Shown: piece after piece, positions 54,660 to 64,000 of the stretch
Numbering within the stretch: the stretch's first letter is position 1
How the letters are laid out: each line of letters starts with the position of its first letter
Origin: Methanobacterium sp.
GTDB taxonomy: Archaea; Methanobacteriota; Methanobacteria; Methanobacteriales; Methanobacteriaceae
DNA length: 64,000 nucleotides
Assembly: GCF_016217785.1 (NCBI RefSeq)
Contig: NZ_JACRGA010000005.1
Span: 186,001 to 250,000, forward strand
Direction: 5' to 3'
Program-made: the position numbers and the translations under genes
Notes under the pieces: model-generated
Database searches by the model: none
Told to the model about the DNA's origin: nothing
Seen by the model: the letters and a program-made list of their open reading frames with translations, nothing else

Positions 54660-55043
54660 TCAGGTATCAGGTTCTTCAGGGGGAATTTCTTTTATTCCTT
54701 CTTCTTTTCCTTTGGCTAATATGCCTATTAAACCACCTATAATGCCCAGTATTCCACTAGTGATAAAGCTAATCACTGCATTTTCTGCAATAAACATCAT
54801 AGTCCCTGGGAGGAAGATAATGGCCGCTATTAAAGAACCCATCCCTCCTGCAAGGCCCCCATTTACAACACCTTCTTTATAGGCTCCACCAGCCCAGTAT
54901 GCTGCTATAAAACCCCCAATTACTGGTGCAAAAATGCTTGTGAATGTAGAAACTGCGGTATCTAAAGACAGGAAAAGAATTCCAATTGTTTCCAGTACAA
55001 TTGTTGCCACAAAACCAATAGCCACTGCTGTCCAATTGACCAT
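54660..55043 (-). CDS. DUF5518 membrane protein
   Basis: 127 residues, about four helices. The family pattern is WTAVAIGFVATIVLETIGIL, then PVIGGFIAAYWAGGAYKEGVVNGGLAGG (about 40-67), and a second glycine-rich hydrophobic pair at the C-terminus (GILGIIGGLIGILAKG). The function is unknown. GGAGGGATAAATAA precedes the ATG. It is a paralogue of the next gene and of the broken copy at 26295. Confidence 0.85.
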   Translation of the reverse strand: MVNWTAVAIGFVATIVLETIGILFLSLDTAVSTFTSIFAPVIGGFIAAYWAGGAYKEGVVNGGLAGGMGSLIAAIIFLPGTMMFIAENAVISFITSGILGIIGGLIGILAKGKEEGIKEIPPEEPDT

Positions 55044-55095
55044 TTATTTATCCCTCCACCCTATTTTTTTTTAAAATAATTCATGGATAAGTTCA

Positions 55096-55410
55096 TTATC
55101 TGCCTTTAACCAGTATTCCAATTGTTCCTCCGATAATTCCCAGTATAAGACCAATTATGAATCCTAGGGCTAGACCACCAATAAATGCAGTGAAAGCTCC
55201 TAATAAAACGAATCCCAGGAGAGCTCCTCCAAATGCACCTGCAATCCCACCGTTAACTGCACCATCCTTGTAGTCTCCCCCGGCCATATACGCTGCAACA
55301 AAACCACCAATTATGGGGGCTAAAATACCTAAAAATGGCACAAATATGCCAATTAAACCAATAATAATAGTTAAAACAATCCCTATAATTACCGGGGTCC
55401 AATCTGTCAT
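55096..55410 (-). CDS. DUF5518 membrane protein (paralogue)
   Basis: 104 residues from the ATG at 55410, which follows GGTGAAAAAA; the ATG at 55422 overlaps that site. WTPVIIGIVLTIIIGLIGIF, then PIIGGFVAAYMAGGDYKDGA (about 32-51) and GIIGGTIGILVKGR at the end, show close similarity to the neighbouring gene, so this is a tandem pair. The function is unknown; small hydrophobic proteins of this kind sit in the methanogen membrane. Confidence 0.85.
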   Translation of the reverse strand: MTDWTPVIIGIVLTIIIGLIGIFVPFLGILAPIIGGFVAAYMAGGDYKDGAVNGGIAGAFGGALLGFVLLGAFTAFIGGLALGFIIGLILGIIGGTIGILVKGR

Positions 55411-55517
55411 TTTTTTCACCATTAACTTTTCATCTTGTATGGTACAATCAGGGGATTCATAGAAGTATATGGGGGGTATTTATTCATTAATTTTATCCTT
55501 TAAGGGGTCATCTAATT

Positions 55518-56375
55518 TTATTTCAATGCATCCGCCACTAAACTTGCCACAGAAACATTACTCACTTCAGATTTAAGGGTGTCTGTTCCCACCACATCGT
55601 CTGCTCCGGCAGCGAATATCTTAAGCAAGGCATCACCCACCAGTACCGGGTGCACACAGCTCACCACAATCCTACTGGCCTGATGTTCTTTCAGGATGCT
55701 GCAGGCATTGACAATGGTCCCACCGGTACTGATAATATCATCGATTATAACTGCATCTCTACCCTCAATATCCAGATTTTTGGGTTTAGTTTCCACTTTC
55801 TCCGGCGATAGCCGTATTTTTTCCAGATGATCACATTGACAGTTAAGTAAACTCGCAACCTCCTGGGCAAAGCCCAGAGCGCCTTTATCAGGTGCTATGA
55901 TCACTGGATCTTCCACATTGTCCTTAACGTAATTAGCAATGGCGGGCATGGCTGACAGATTATAGGCAGGGATTTTGAAAAGGTCACAGATGCTTTGCTC
56001 ATGAAGATTTATACTGTAGATGGAACTAGCACCTGCAAATTCTATTAACTGGCAAACCACCTCTGCAGAGACAGCTTCACCATAATTAAAACTTTTTTCC
56101 TGCCTACCATAACCAAAATAGGGGATCACGGTGCGTATGTTAGTGATGCCCATGTCACGAATGGTTTTCAATATCAGGAAGAGTTCCATGAGGTTTTCAT
56201 CCTGGGGGTAGCCAGTGGACTGCACCACTACCACTCCCTCCTCAATTTCTCCTTTAATTCTTACGTAACGTTCTCCATCAGGGAATTTTCGACTTTCAAG
56301 GGGACAAAGTACATCACCCATCTCTTGGGCAATGTTTGCGGCTAGTTTCTGGGAAGAAGATCCTCCTATTATCAT
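55518..56375 (-). CDS. prs: Ribose-phosphate pyrophosphokinase (PRPP synthetase)
   Basis: 285 residues from the ATG at 56375, which has GGTGATTTTA before it. The family start is IIGGSSSQKLAANIAQE; FPDGERYVRI, PYFGYGRQEKSF, and the PRPP loop VIIDDIISTGGTIV (about 206-219) are all present. It makes PRPP from ribose-5-phosphate and ATP for nucleotides, histidine and tryptophan. It is divergent from hypA. Confidence 0.95.
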   Translation of the reverse strand: MIIGGSSSQKLAANIAQEMGDVLCPLESRKFPDGERYVRIKGEIEEGVVVVQSTGYPQDENLMELFLILKTIRDMGITNIRTVIPYFGYGRQEKSFNYGEAVSAEVVCQLIEFAGASSIYSINLHEQSICDLFKIPAYNLSAMPAIANYVKDNVEDPVIIAPDKGALGFAQEVASLLNCQCDHLEKIRLSPEKVETKPKNLDIEGRDAVIIDDIISTGGTIVNACSILKEHQASRIVVSCVHPVLVGDALLKIFAAGADDVVGTDTLKSEVSNVSVASLVADALK

Positions 56376-56470
56376 TAAAATCACCATAAATTAATTAAAA
56401 TATTACTAAAGATTTCGAATAGCTTATTTCAACTCCCTGGGCAATTAATGCCATGGGAAGAAGCTGCCAG

Positions 56471-56543
<73 letters not shown>

Positions 56544-56558
56544 TAGAGAGGTAGTCCA

Positions 56559-57588
<1,030 letters not shown>

Positions 57589-57592
57589 TTAT

Positions 57593-57645
57593 AGTCTATA
57601 ATTGGAGTAAAGTCCATAATTTGAGTATAAAGTCTATAATTGACT
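57593..57645. repeat. Triplicated AGTCTATAATT after hypB
   Basis: AGTCTATAATT or AGTCCATAATT begins at 57593, 57611 and 57631 (periods 18 and 20) immediately after hypB. It could be slippage; it overlaps no gene. Confidence 0.6.
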
Positions 57646-57765
57646 ATATCTAAACGATAGTTAATTATTAGATTTAGTATATTGGTTGATTATAAAAATC
57701 AATAAAACAATATCAATTAAAAGAAATTTAAGGATCTAAAAATCAATTAGTGAGCTGGTGATGGG

Positions 57766-58800
57766 TTGAAGGTATGGATCGACATAGTTAACTCCCCCCA
57801 CGTGCGGTTTTTCCACAGTATAATCCGCTACCTGGAGGATCAGGGTGAAGAAGTTTTCATAACCGCCCGCCGTTTTGGTGATGTGCACAGACTCCTGGAT
57901 CTATTCGGGATTGAGTACCACCTGGTGGGATGGCACGGAGTGAGTCTGGAGGAAAAGCTCATCCGCAGCACACAGAGAGCTTACGAGCTTTCACAAATTA
58001 TAAGCAGGGAAAAACCCGACGTCGCTGTTTCCAAACACTCTATTGAACTTCCCCGTGTTTCATATGGTCTTAAGATCCCCAGTGTTTATGTTCTGGACAA
58101 TGAACACGCCATAGCTGCCAACAAACTCACATTACCCCTTTGTGATAAGATCGTCCTACCCGAAGTGATTGAAAAAGAGGCAGTGGTTCGTTGTGGTGCC
58201 GATCCAGACCACCTGCTCCCTTACAATGGCACATCAGAGATTACCCATCTGGTGGACTTTCAGTACAATCCTCACATATTCCAGGACCTTAAATTAGACC
58301 TTGAAAAGGAAAAAACAATACTTATGAGGCCTGAACCTGCATTAGCTTCCTATTTGGATGCTGATTGTAGGAAAACTGTCCTGTCTCCAATTGTTGAGGC
58401 ACTGGAGGATCAGGCTAACATTCTGGTGATACCTCGCTTCCGGGAACAGCAACAGATATTCGAAAATGATGACCAGATCACTCTGATAAAACCTCCCGTG
58501 GACACTTTCAGCCTTATGAAAGCCTGTGACCTGGTTATAGGGGCTGGCGGAACCATGAACCGTGAAGCCGCTCTTCTGGGAACTCCGGTGATATCCTGTT
58601 ATCCAGGACAGCTACTTTCTGTGGATTCTTACTACATCAAAAAAGGGCTTATGAAACGATCCACACGTTCTGAAGAGATAGTGGGAATGGCCAGGGAACT
58701 TCTTAAAGACGACCACCACTATTTGGAACTTTCAACTGATGATCTGTTTAAAATCATGATTGACAGTATTTACCAGTCTGCAAATGGTGAAAACAAATAA
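57766..58800 (+). CDS. DUF354 protein (glycosyltransferase-like fold)
   Basis: 344 residues. The start KVWIDIVNSPHVRFFHSII and the later KHSIELPRVSYGLKIPSVYVLDNEHA belong to DUF354, and GAGGTMNREAALLGTPVISCYPG (about 264-286) resembles the donor-sugar site of the UDP-GlcNAc-epimerase/glycosyltransferase B fold. The substrate is unknown. The start is TTG behind GGTGATGGG. The gene ends in a 13-bp inverted repeat. Confidence 0.85.
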   Translation: MKVWIDIVNSPHVRFFHSIIRYLEDQGEEVFITARRFGDVHRLLDLFGIEYHLVGWHGVSLEEKLIRSTQRAYELSQIISREKPDVAVSKHSIELPRVSYGLKIPSVYVLDNEHAIAANKLTLPLCDKIVLPEVIEKEAVVRCGADPDHLLPYNGTSEITHLVDFQYNPHIFQDLKLDLEKEKTILMRPEPALASYLDADCRKTVLSPIVEALEDQANILVIPRFREQQQIFENDDQITLIKPPVDTFSLMKACDLVIGAGGTMNREAALLGTPVISCYPGQLLSVDSYYIKKGLMKRSTRSEEIVGMARELLKDDHHYLELSTDDLFKIMIDSIYQSANGENK

Positions 58801-58827
58801 TCATTTATGAAATCAAATGATTATTTG
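58794..58827 (+). terminator. 13-bp perfect inverted repeat at the DUF354 stop
   Basis: CAAATAATCATTT (58794-58806) and AAATGATTATTTG (58815-58827) surround ATGAAATC. The left arm includes the stop codon. It could be a terminator or processing site; a T-rich stretch follows some 40 bases on. Confidence 0.45.
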
Positions 58828-58946
58828 AGAATAAATCTTAATCTAACTATTTTTTTGTTTCACAATCATTCGTTCATTTTTAACTTAGTGGGATGTTTCA
58901 TCCTTAATTTTGTTGAAATATGAAATAGAGTGTCACTTTTATTATC

Positions 58947-58978
58947 GATCATATACTATTCAGATCATATACTATTCA
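58947..58978. repeat. GATCATATACTATTCA repeated twice
   Basis: Perfect 16-bp units at 58947-58962 and 58963-58978. It lies in the gap between DUF354 and tRNA-Ala. Confidence 0.6.
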
Positions 58979-59049
58979 TATTCTAAATTAAATCAGATTG
59001 AAAAAATCGGATTTATATTATTTCAAAATAAAAATCAGTGTTTAATTAG

Positions 59050-59676
<627 letters not shown>

Positions 59677-60759
59677 ATGGCTTTAATTGCTCAGAATCAC
59701 CTACAGTACATCATCGAAATTGCGGTTATACTTCAGCTGATGGTTTTCTTCATATTGAACCTGGCACCCATGGGTTTAAACCTGGTTCTCCTGGTGGCCA
59801 TGATCGTAGCGGCAGGATTTGCCTTAATGTTTGGAGTAGACGCCCTTTTCCTTTTCATACCAGGATTCACTCACTCAGAATTCACCCATCCATACGGTCC
59901 CCTGGCATTACTGGCAGTGGTAACCATAATGGCGGCCATTCCCATGATGAAAAAGTCCGGCATAAACACCAGAAGTCTTCAAATATACATGGGAGGGATT
60001 ATACTCTTCATAACCATAGCTGGAGGATTAATGCACCGGTCTTTCCTTTTACTATGGTTATTCGGACTTTTCATAGGATTCTTCATAATTTCCAAATCTT
60101 TCCGCCAGAAATCAATGTTTACAGTCAGAAGGATAACCCTAGTGGTAGTGGCGGCCCTGGTTGGTTTCGGATCCCTGGAAATACTCTCAAGGGTACTGGA
60201 CATGAGTGTGCTCAGCCCACTTCTACGACTTTCCAGGATAGAAACCTATGCCACAGCCAGTATTGAAATGGTGCTTAAAAACACCAGCCTCCTTGGACAT
60301 CAGTTAGGATCCTGTTTCTGGGGGGATGCCTGTCTCGGGGGCTCCGATGGATACATATCCCTTCCAGTGGCATTAATCACATTATTCGGCTTACCGTTCC
60401 CCGTATTTTATGGGATACTGGTAACTAAGAAAGACGTTATTGATTACATGCTCCCAGGTATCTTCGGTGTGGCTTTTGACTTTGGTTACCTGTTCCTTGT
60501 ATTTTTACTGGGATGGTGCATCCTGGTGATGTACCTGGGATTCAGAATACTCCGCACCTACCGTAGACGTCGAGAAAATGGGGACAAAAGTTGCCTGGGG
60601 AGAGAAGCCCTGCTAATAGGATCATTAACTGCTTTCATTGCCCAGGGAACTCTTGGATTGTTTTTAATGAACCGTTCCATTAATGGAACTGCTCTTTTAA
60701 CCTTCCTGTTGTTGAGTGCCCTGGTGGTAGGACACGTGGTACTGGTTAAGAAAAAATAG
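59677..60759 (+). CDS. Polytopic membrane protein, unknown
   Basis: 360 residues from the ATG at 59677, ten bases after a GGAGG; the TTG 18 bases upstream covers that site. About nine hydrophobic helices (for example IIEIAVILQLMVFFILNLAP, LVVVAALVGFGSLEIL, VALITLFGLPFPVFYGILV), with two cysteines in SCFWGDACLGG (about 213-223). Neither a transporter family nor a known enzyme is recognised. It precedes DUF1890 and DUF1894 on the same strand, so they are likely one operon. Confidence 0.7.
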   Translation: MALIAQNHLQYIIEIAVILQLMVFFILNLAPMGLNLVLLVAMIVAAGFALMFGVDALFLFIPGFTHSEFTHPYGPLALLAVVTIMAAIPMMKKSGINTRSLQIYMGGIILFITIAGGLMHRSFLLLWLFGLFIGFFIISKSFRQKSMFTVRRITLVVVAALVGFGSLEILSRVLDMSVLSPLLRLSRIETYATASIEMVLKNTSLLGHQLGSCFWGDACLGGSDGYISLPVALITLFGLPFPVFYGILVTKKDVIDYMLPGIFGVAFDFGYLFLVFLLGWCILVMYLGFRILRTYRRRRENGDKSCLGREALLIGSLTAFIAQGTLGLFLMNRSINGTALLTFLLLSALVVGHVVLVKKK

Positions 60760-60787
60760 TATTGACAAGAAAATTGAGGAATACACT

Positions 60788-61345
60788 ATGAAAAAAGCCA
60801 TTATATTATTGGGATGTCCTGAATCACCTTCACAAACCCCCCTGACAATTTATGCTGCTCATAAGTTAACTGGGATGGGATACCAGGTCACAGTGGTCAG
60901 TACACCATCAGCCAAGAAACTGGTGGAAGTATCTGACCCTGAGGAATATTACATACAAAACAAGACAGACATAGAATCCTGCCTGGATGGATTGAATCCG
61001 GGTGATTATGATTTTCTTTTAGGATTTGTGGCTAAAGATGCTGCAGTAAGCTATTTTGTAACATTTTACCACATCCTCAATACCAAGAGCCTGGCACTGG
61101 TGTTCCACCGTGACCAGGAAAAACTGGATAACTTTGAAAAAACGGTCAGGGAGAACACGCAGGCGGATATTGCATCTGCAAGAGCATACCACAACCCCAC
61201 ACCCCTCAGGGTACGTTTGGACCGAGCACTGTTGAAACTGGAAAATTCTGATGAGCAATCCGGCGAAGTTGAAAAGAAGATGGAAACTCATAAAGAGGAT
61301 GAACCTAACAAAATGAATAAACTTGATAAACCGGAGGATTCCTGA
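60788..61345 (+). CDS. DUF1890 methanogen protein
   Basis: 185 residues. The Rossmann-like start AIILLGCPESPSQTPLTIYA and the ALVFHRDQEKLDNFEK segment belong to DUF1890, found in methanogens, function unknown. A charged, repetitive tail (VEKKMETHKEDEPNKMNKLDKPEDS type, from about 160) looks disordered. GAGGAATACACT precedes the ATG. DUF1894 starts one base after its stop, so they are probably partners. Confidence 0.82.
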   Translation: MKKAIILLGCPESPSQTPLTIYAAHKLTGMGYQVTVVSTPSAKKLVEVSDPEEYYIQNKTDIESCLDGLNPGDYDFLLGFVAKDAAVSYFVTFYHILNTKSLALVFHRDQEKLDNFEKTVRENTQADIASARAYHNPTPLRVRLDRALLKLENSDEQSGEVEKKMETHKEDEPNKMNKLDKPEDS

Positions 61346-61346
61346 T

Positions 61347-61649
61347 ATGTTTTGCCTTGACACTTACCTTCGTGAATCAGAAGACTACGAGATACACATG
61401 ACACGATCCGGGTTCAAAGACTGTGCTCGTTTCATAGAAAAGAACGCCCCGGAAGTAGTCCATGTCAATCCTGGGGAAAAAATAGTGGGAGCCCGTATCA
61501 TCGGAATACCCCCAGTACCCATTGGTATCAACGAGGAAAAAGGTACCATAATACTCCCTTACACTAAACCCTGCTATGGGACAGCAACAGTTGAGGTACC
61601 GGTTCCTCCTGAAGAACGGGAGAAAATAAGGGCTGTTAAAATAGATTAA
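61347..61649 (+). CDS. DUF1894 methanogen protein
   Basis: 100 residues from the ATG at 61347, with GGAGGATTCCTGAT before it; the TTG at 61323 would include that site. The core CARFIEKNAPEVVHVNPGE and IGIPPVPIGINEEKGTIILP is that of DUF1894, which usually accompanies DUF1890 in methanogens. The function is unknown. It is the last gene of the membrane-protein-DUF1890-DUF1894 operon. Confidence 0.82.
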   Translation: MFCLDTYLRESEDYEIHMTRSGFKDCARFIEKNAPEVVHVNPGEKIVGARIIGIPPVPIGINEEKGTIILPYTKPCYGTATVEVPVPPEEREKIRAVKID

Positions 61650-61839
61650 ATACTATCTTTAGAATTCTCCGTTATAATTTACTACAATCTAAAGACTATT
61701 TAATGCATAAGTAAATAAATTATTACTTAAATCTTAAACATTAAATTAAATTTATCGCACATGTTTAAAAAATTAACCTTTAATTGACTTAACAAAAATA
61801 AAATAGGCTTATTTAGTATAGGATCAATATTATTTGAGT

Positions 61840-62910
61840 TTAATAACGATCTTTGATTCTATCTATTTCGCTTAAATATTTGGATATTAAATTTTTAGAA
61901 GTTGGTATTTCACTTTCACGCGCAACAAGTTCAATAAAAGGTGAATCTAATAATTTTCTTAACAATTTAAGTACTCTTTTCAAATCACGCTTATCATTGT
62001 TGAAAAATCGATTATTATTTTCTTTTAGATATTTTACATAAGCTTTGATTTTAGTAGGAGTACAACCATTTTTTTTAAGTTTATCCCACCCAAGTTGGTT
62101 GTCATGTTCTACGTTCCATTCTAAATATTTAGTTACATTTTCATGCAATGCTAATTTACTAAGTATTTCTATTTCTTTTGAGAACTCTTTTCCTATATAT
62201 TCATAGTAAAATTGAATAGTATCCAAAATACAATCCATAGGAAGAACATTCCCTATTCCCGTATAAACAATTTTATTATTTTTTTCAATAGCTTGATATT
62301 CATGAACTATACCTATTAATTTAGATTTAATGCCATTAGTTCCTTCTAAAATTATGGGACTACCGCTGTTTCCGGGGGATACTTGTGCATCTATACTAAA
62401 GTCATTACTTATGCCTTCATATAATGATTTTATATCGTGTATCACTCCATTATTAGCTTTTGCATAATCTACCTTTTCAAGACTATCTGGATAACCAATA
62501 CAATATACTAAATCGCCCTCTGAAACATTATTTGATTCTAAATCATCTTTTTTTAAAATTTGAGTTTTATAATTCAAAAAATGAATATTTACAGCAATAT
62601 CTGTTTTAATTAAAAATATGCAAATATCGATTTCGTCATCGGGATGGCAAAAATAATTGAATATGTCACAATTTAATTCATACTTTTGTTTAGCTCTGGC
62701 AGCATCAAAATAAAACTGGATACTGGCATTTTTTAAATTTTTAGCTAAATGTTTATTAGTTACTACAAAACTGCTAAATCTATGTTTATTATATGCATGA
62801 GGCCCTATAAATAAGAATCCTGTTCCATTATGACTTTTACCTGATGTATCAATTCCTTTAAATAATACTGTAGTTTTAATAAATCTTTCATTCAATCCCA
62901 TAATAATCAT
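61840..62910 (-). CDS. Trypsin-like serine protease with helical C-terminus
   Basis: 356 residues. The catalytic triad is visible: His54 (VVTNKHLAKNL), Asp95 (DEIDICIFL), Ser182 (SPGNSGSPIIL). There is no signal peptide, so it works in the cytoplasm. The last 130 residues are helical and charged. The codon use is AT-rich compared with the housekeeping genes, and there is no ribosome binding site. It is next to a HEPN protein on the same strand. Trypsin-HEPN pairs fit an accessory or defence role; not proven. Confidence 0.8.
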   Translation of the reverse strand: MIIMGLNERFIKTTVLFKGIDTSGKSHNGTGFLFIGPHAYNKHRFSSFVVTNKHLAKNLKNASIQFYFDAARAKQKYELNCDIFNYFCHPDDEIDICIFLIKTDIAVNIHFLNYKTQILKKDDLESNNVSEGDLVYCIGYPDSLEKVDYAKANNGVIHDIKSLYEGISNDFSIDAQVSPGNSGSPIILEGTNGIKSKLIGIVHEYQAIEKNNKIVYTGIGNVLPMDCILDTIQFYYEYIGKEFSKEIEILSKLALHENVTKYLEWNVEHDNQLGWDKLKKNGCTPTKIKAYVKYLKENNNRFFNNDKRDLKRVLKLLRKLLDSPFIELVARESEIPTSKNLISKYLSEIDRIKDRY

Positions 62911-62958
62911 TTAATAATTCTTTGTAATTCATATTTTCATTCAGTGAAATAACAAATT

Positions 62959-64000
62959 CTATACTTCAAAATAGTTTAGTAAGTTATATTGCTTAATATC
63001 ATTTAAAGATTCAGTTAATTCTTTATTGCTTTCATTTTTAATTAATGAAATACTTATTAAGTCCAGAAAATCATTTTTATCATTTATTATCATTAAAATG
63101 ATGGATATTCTTAGATAATCAATTAAATAATTTAGTAGTTTATCTATTCCACCATATTTATCTAAGAATTCGTTATGCATCGTTTTTGAAATATTTTCGC
63201 CATGGGCATATTTATTCCTAACCCGAAATCCATCATACATTCTTTCTGAAACAATCTCAGGACCATAATTATTCATTAATATTTTTCTTATATCTTTGGC
63301 TTCACTATTTATCAATGAATCAAAGAGCCGGGCAATTGTCATTTTAACTTTATAAGATCCCCCTTCTTTATCTCCTTTTTTCATAAAAAGAGCTTCAAAA
63401 CTCATTATAGTATCAACTATCTGTTTTTCAGAATTAAAATCAGAAACTAAAGCATTAGAAAAATGTTTATAAGAAATTTTTAAGTGCATAAATTCATCAG
63501 AAAACAACTTATTAAGGTCAATATCACTATTTATAAAATTTTTTAAAGGTTCTATAAGTTCATTTTCAAGAACATAACTCGATGATTGTAGATAATATAA
63601 TTGAGATATATTATTTAAAAAATTATTATCTGAAAAAAGGAAGTCACGCCTAAAATTCTCATTTAAAATAGCATCTGATTTAAAACTATATCCAATAAAA
63701 TTGATATTCCCTTTCTTAAAAAGTCTAAAAACAGCTAAAAAATACCTAATAATATTTTCAATGGGTAAATGCCCATTAAGCACTTCATAACCTCGAAATA
63801 CTAAAATAGCAGATGGTGCTACCATTTGAGATTTAGAAAAGGGATTATCAATAAATTCCATATCACAATCTTCTTTTCTGGGCTTTAAAATTTCTAAGTC
63901 ATCATTAATATTTATTTTATTAGATTTTAAAATAATGCCATTTAATTTAATAGTTAATTGACACTTAAGAGGTTTTCCCTGCAGTTCTTTCACAGAAATG
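62959..64000 (-). CDS. HEPN/Apea-like protein, 5' end outside the window
   Basis: 344 visible residues, from GTG at 63993; the frame stays open to the edge, so the N-terminus may lie beyond. The C-terminal third has IVDTIMSFEALFMKKGDKEG, TIARLFDSL, and RNKYAHG with R259-x4-H264, the pattern of an Apea-like HEPN domain. HEPN proteins are often RNases. The rest is unassigned. The DNA is AT-rich. It lies 48 bases upstream of the trypsin-like gene. Confidence 0.7.
   Translation of the reverse strand, partial: ISVKELQGKPLKCQLTIKLNGIILKSNKININDDLEILKPRKEDCDMEFIDNPFSKSQMVAPSAILVFRGYEVLNGHLPIENIIRYFLAVFRLFKKGNINFIGYSFKSDAILNENFRRDFLFSDNNFLNNISQLYYLQSSSYVLENELIEPLKNFINSDIDLNKLFSDEFMHLKISYKHFSNALVSDFNSEKQIVDTIMSFEALFMKKGDKEGGSYKVKMTIARLFDSLINSEAKDIRKILMNNYGPEIVSERMYDGFRVRNKYAHGENISKTMHNEFLDKYGGIDKLLNYLIDYLRISIILMIINDKNDFLDLISISLIKNESNKELTESLNDIKQYNLLNYFEV

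Overview
The window is chromosomal DNA from a methanogenic archaeon of the Methanobacteria type (Methanobacterium-like). The evidence is an archaeal information-processing set (TFE, MBF1, PAN, LonB, SecE-NusG-L11-L1-L10), methanogen genes (ComA for coenzyme M, TfuA-like thioamidation of McrA, an F420 ligase relative, DUF1890/DUF1894) and a pseudomurein-type cell wall cluster (two Mur ligases, a MraY-like transferase, a CarB-like ATP-grasp enzyme). Intergenic DNA is very AT-rich. Many genes have GGAGG/GGTGA ribosome binding sites, and TTG or GTG starts are common.

Layout. 1-3344: ftsZ and the leftward secE-nusG-rpl11-rpl1-rpl10 operon. 3575-8439: a pyruvate-kinase-C-like protein, then rightward comA, an ABC-type ATPase, a G3E-like GTPase and a 4Fe-4S protein that looks like a metallocofactor maturation set, then a CofE-like ligase. 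8777-12530: tfe behind a structured leader, an HD protein, tfuA and a LarE-type sulfur transferase. 12715-20382: leftward conserved protein, CBS protein, UspA, amidohydrolase and carAB. 20779-25314: RimI, UPF0146, a P-type ATPase and cobK. 25315-27239: a convincing C/D box sRNA plus a small accessory patch (lipoprotein, broken DUF5518 gene, anchored protein). 27460-39917: pan/MBF1, the pseudomurein cluster with two exported proteins, hydrogenase protease, methyltransferase and nikR. 40566-50015: CBS protein, two tRNA-Gly genes, UspA, TrkA-like protein, cbiP, lonB and a DEAD-box helicase. 50256-54178: a bacterial-style partner-switching module. 54660-61649: two DUF5518 proteins, prs, hypAB, DUF354, tRNA-Ala, and a membrane protein with DUF1890/DUF1894. 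61840-64000: a trypsin-like protease and a HEPN (Apea-like) protein, AT-rich and probably accessory.

How the genes work together. Nickel recurs: HypA, HypB, the HycI-type protease and NikR serve nickel enzymes and nickel homeostasis, and TfuA modifies nickel-F430-containing McrA. ComA makes a coenzyme M precursor, and its operon partners have the domain make-up of a metal or cofactor insertion system. CbiP and CobK belong to corrinoid synthesis.

The best candidates for under-described biology are the partner-switching module (two anti-sigma-type kinases, one fused to an acetyltransferase, a SpoIIE-type phosphatase and a STAS protein) in a domain of life without sigma factors, with a 19-bp tandem array inside it; the comA-ATPase-GTPase-FeS operon; the protease/HEPN pair at the right edge; the POTRA-like and large exported proteins in the wall cluster; and the C/D box RNA.
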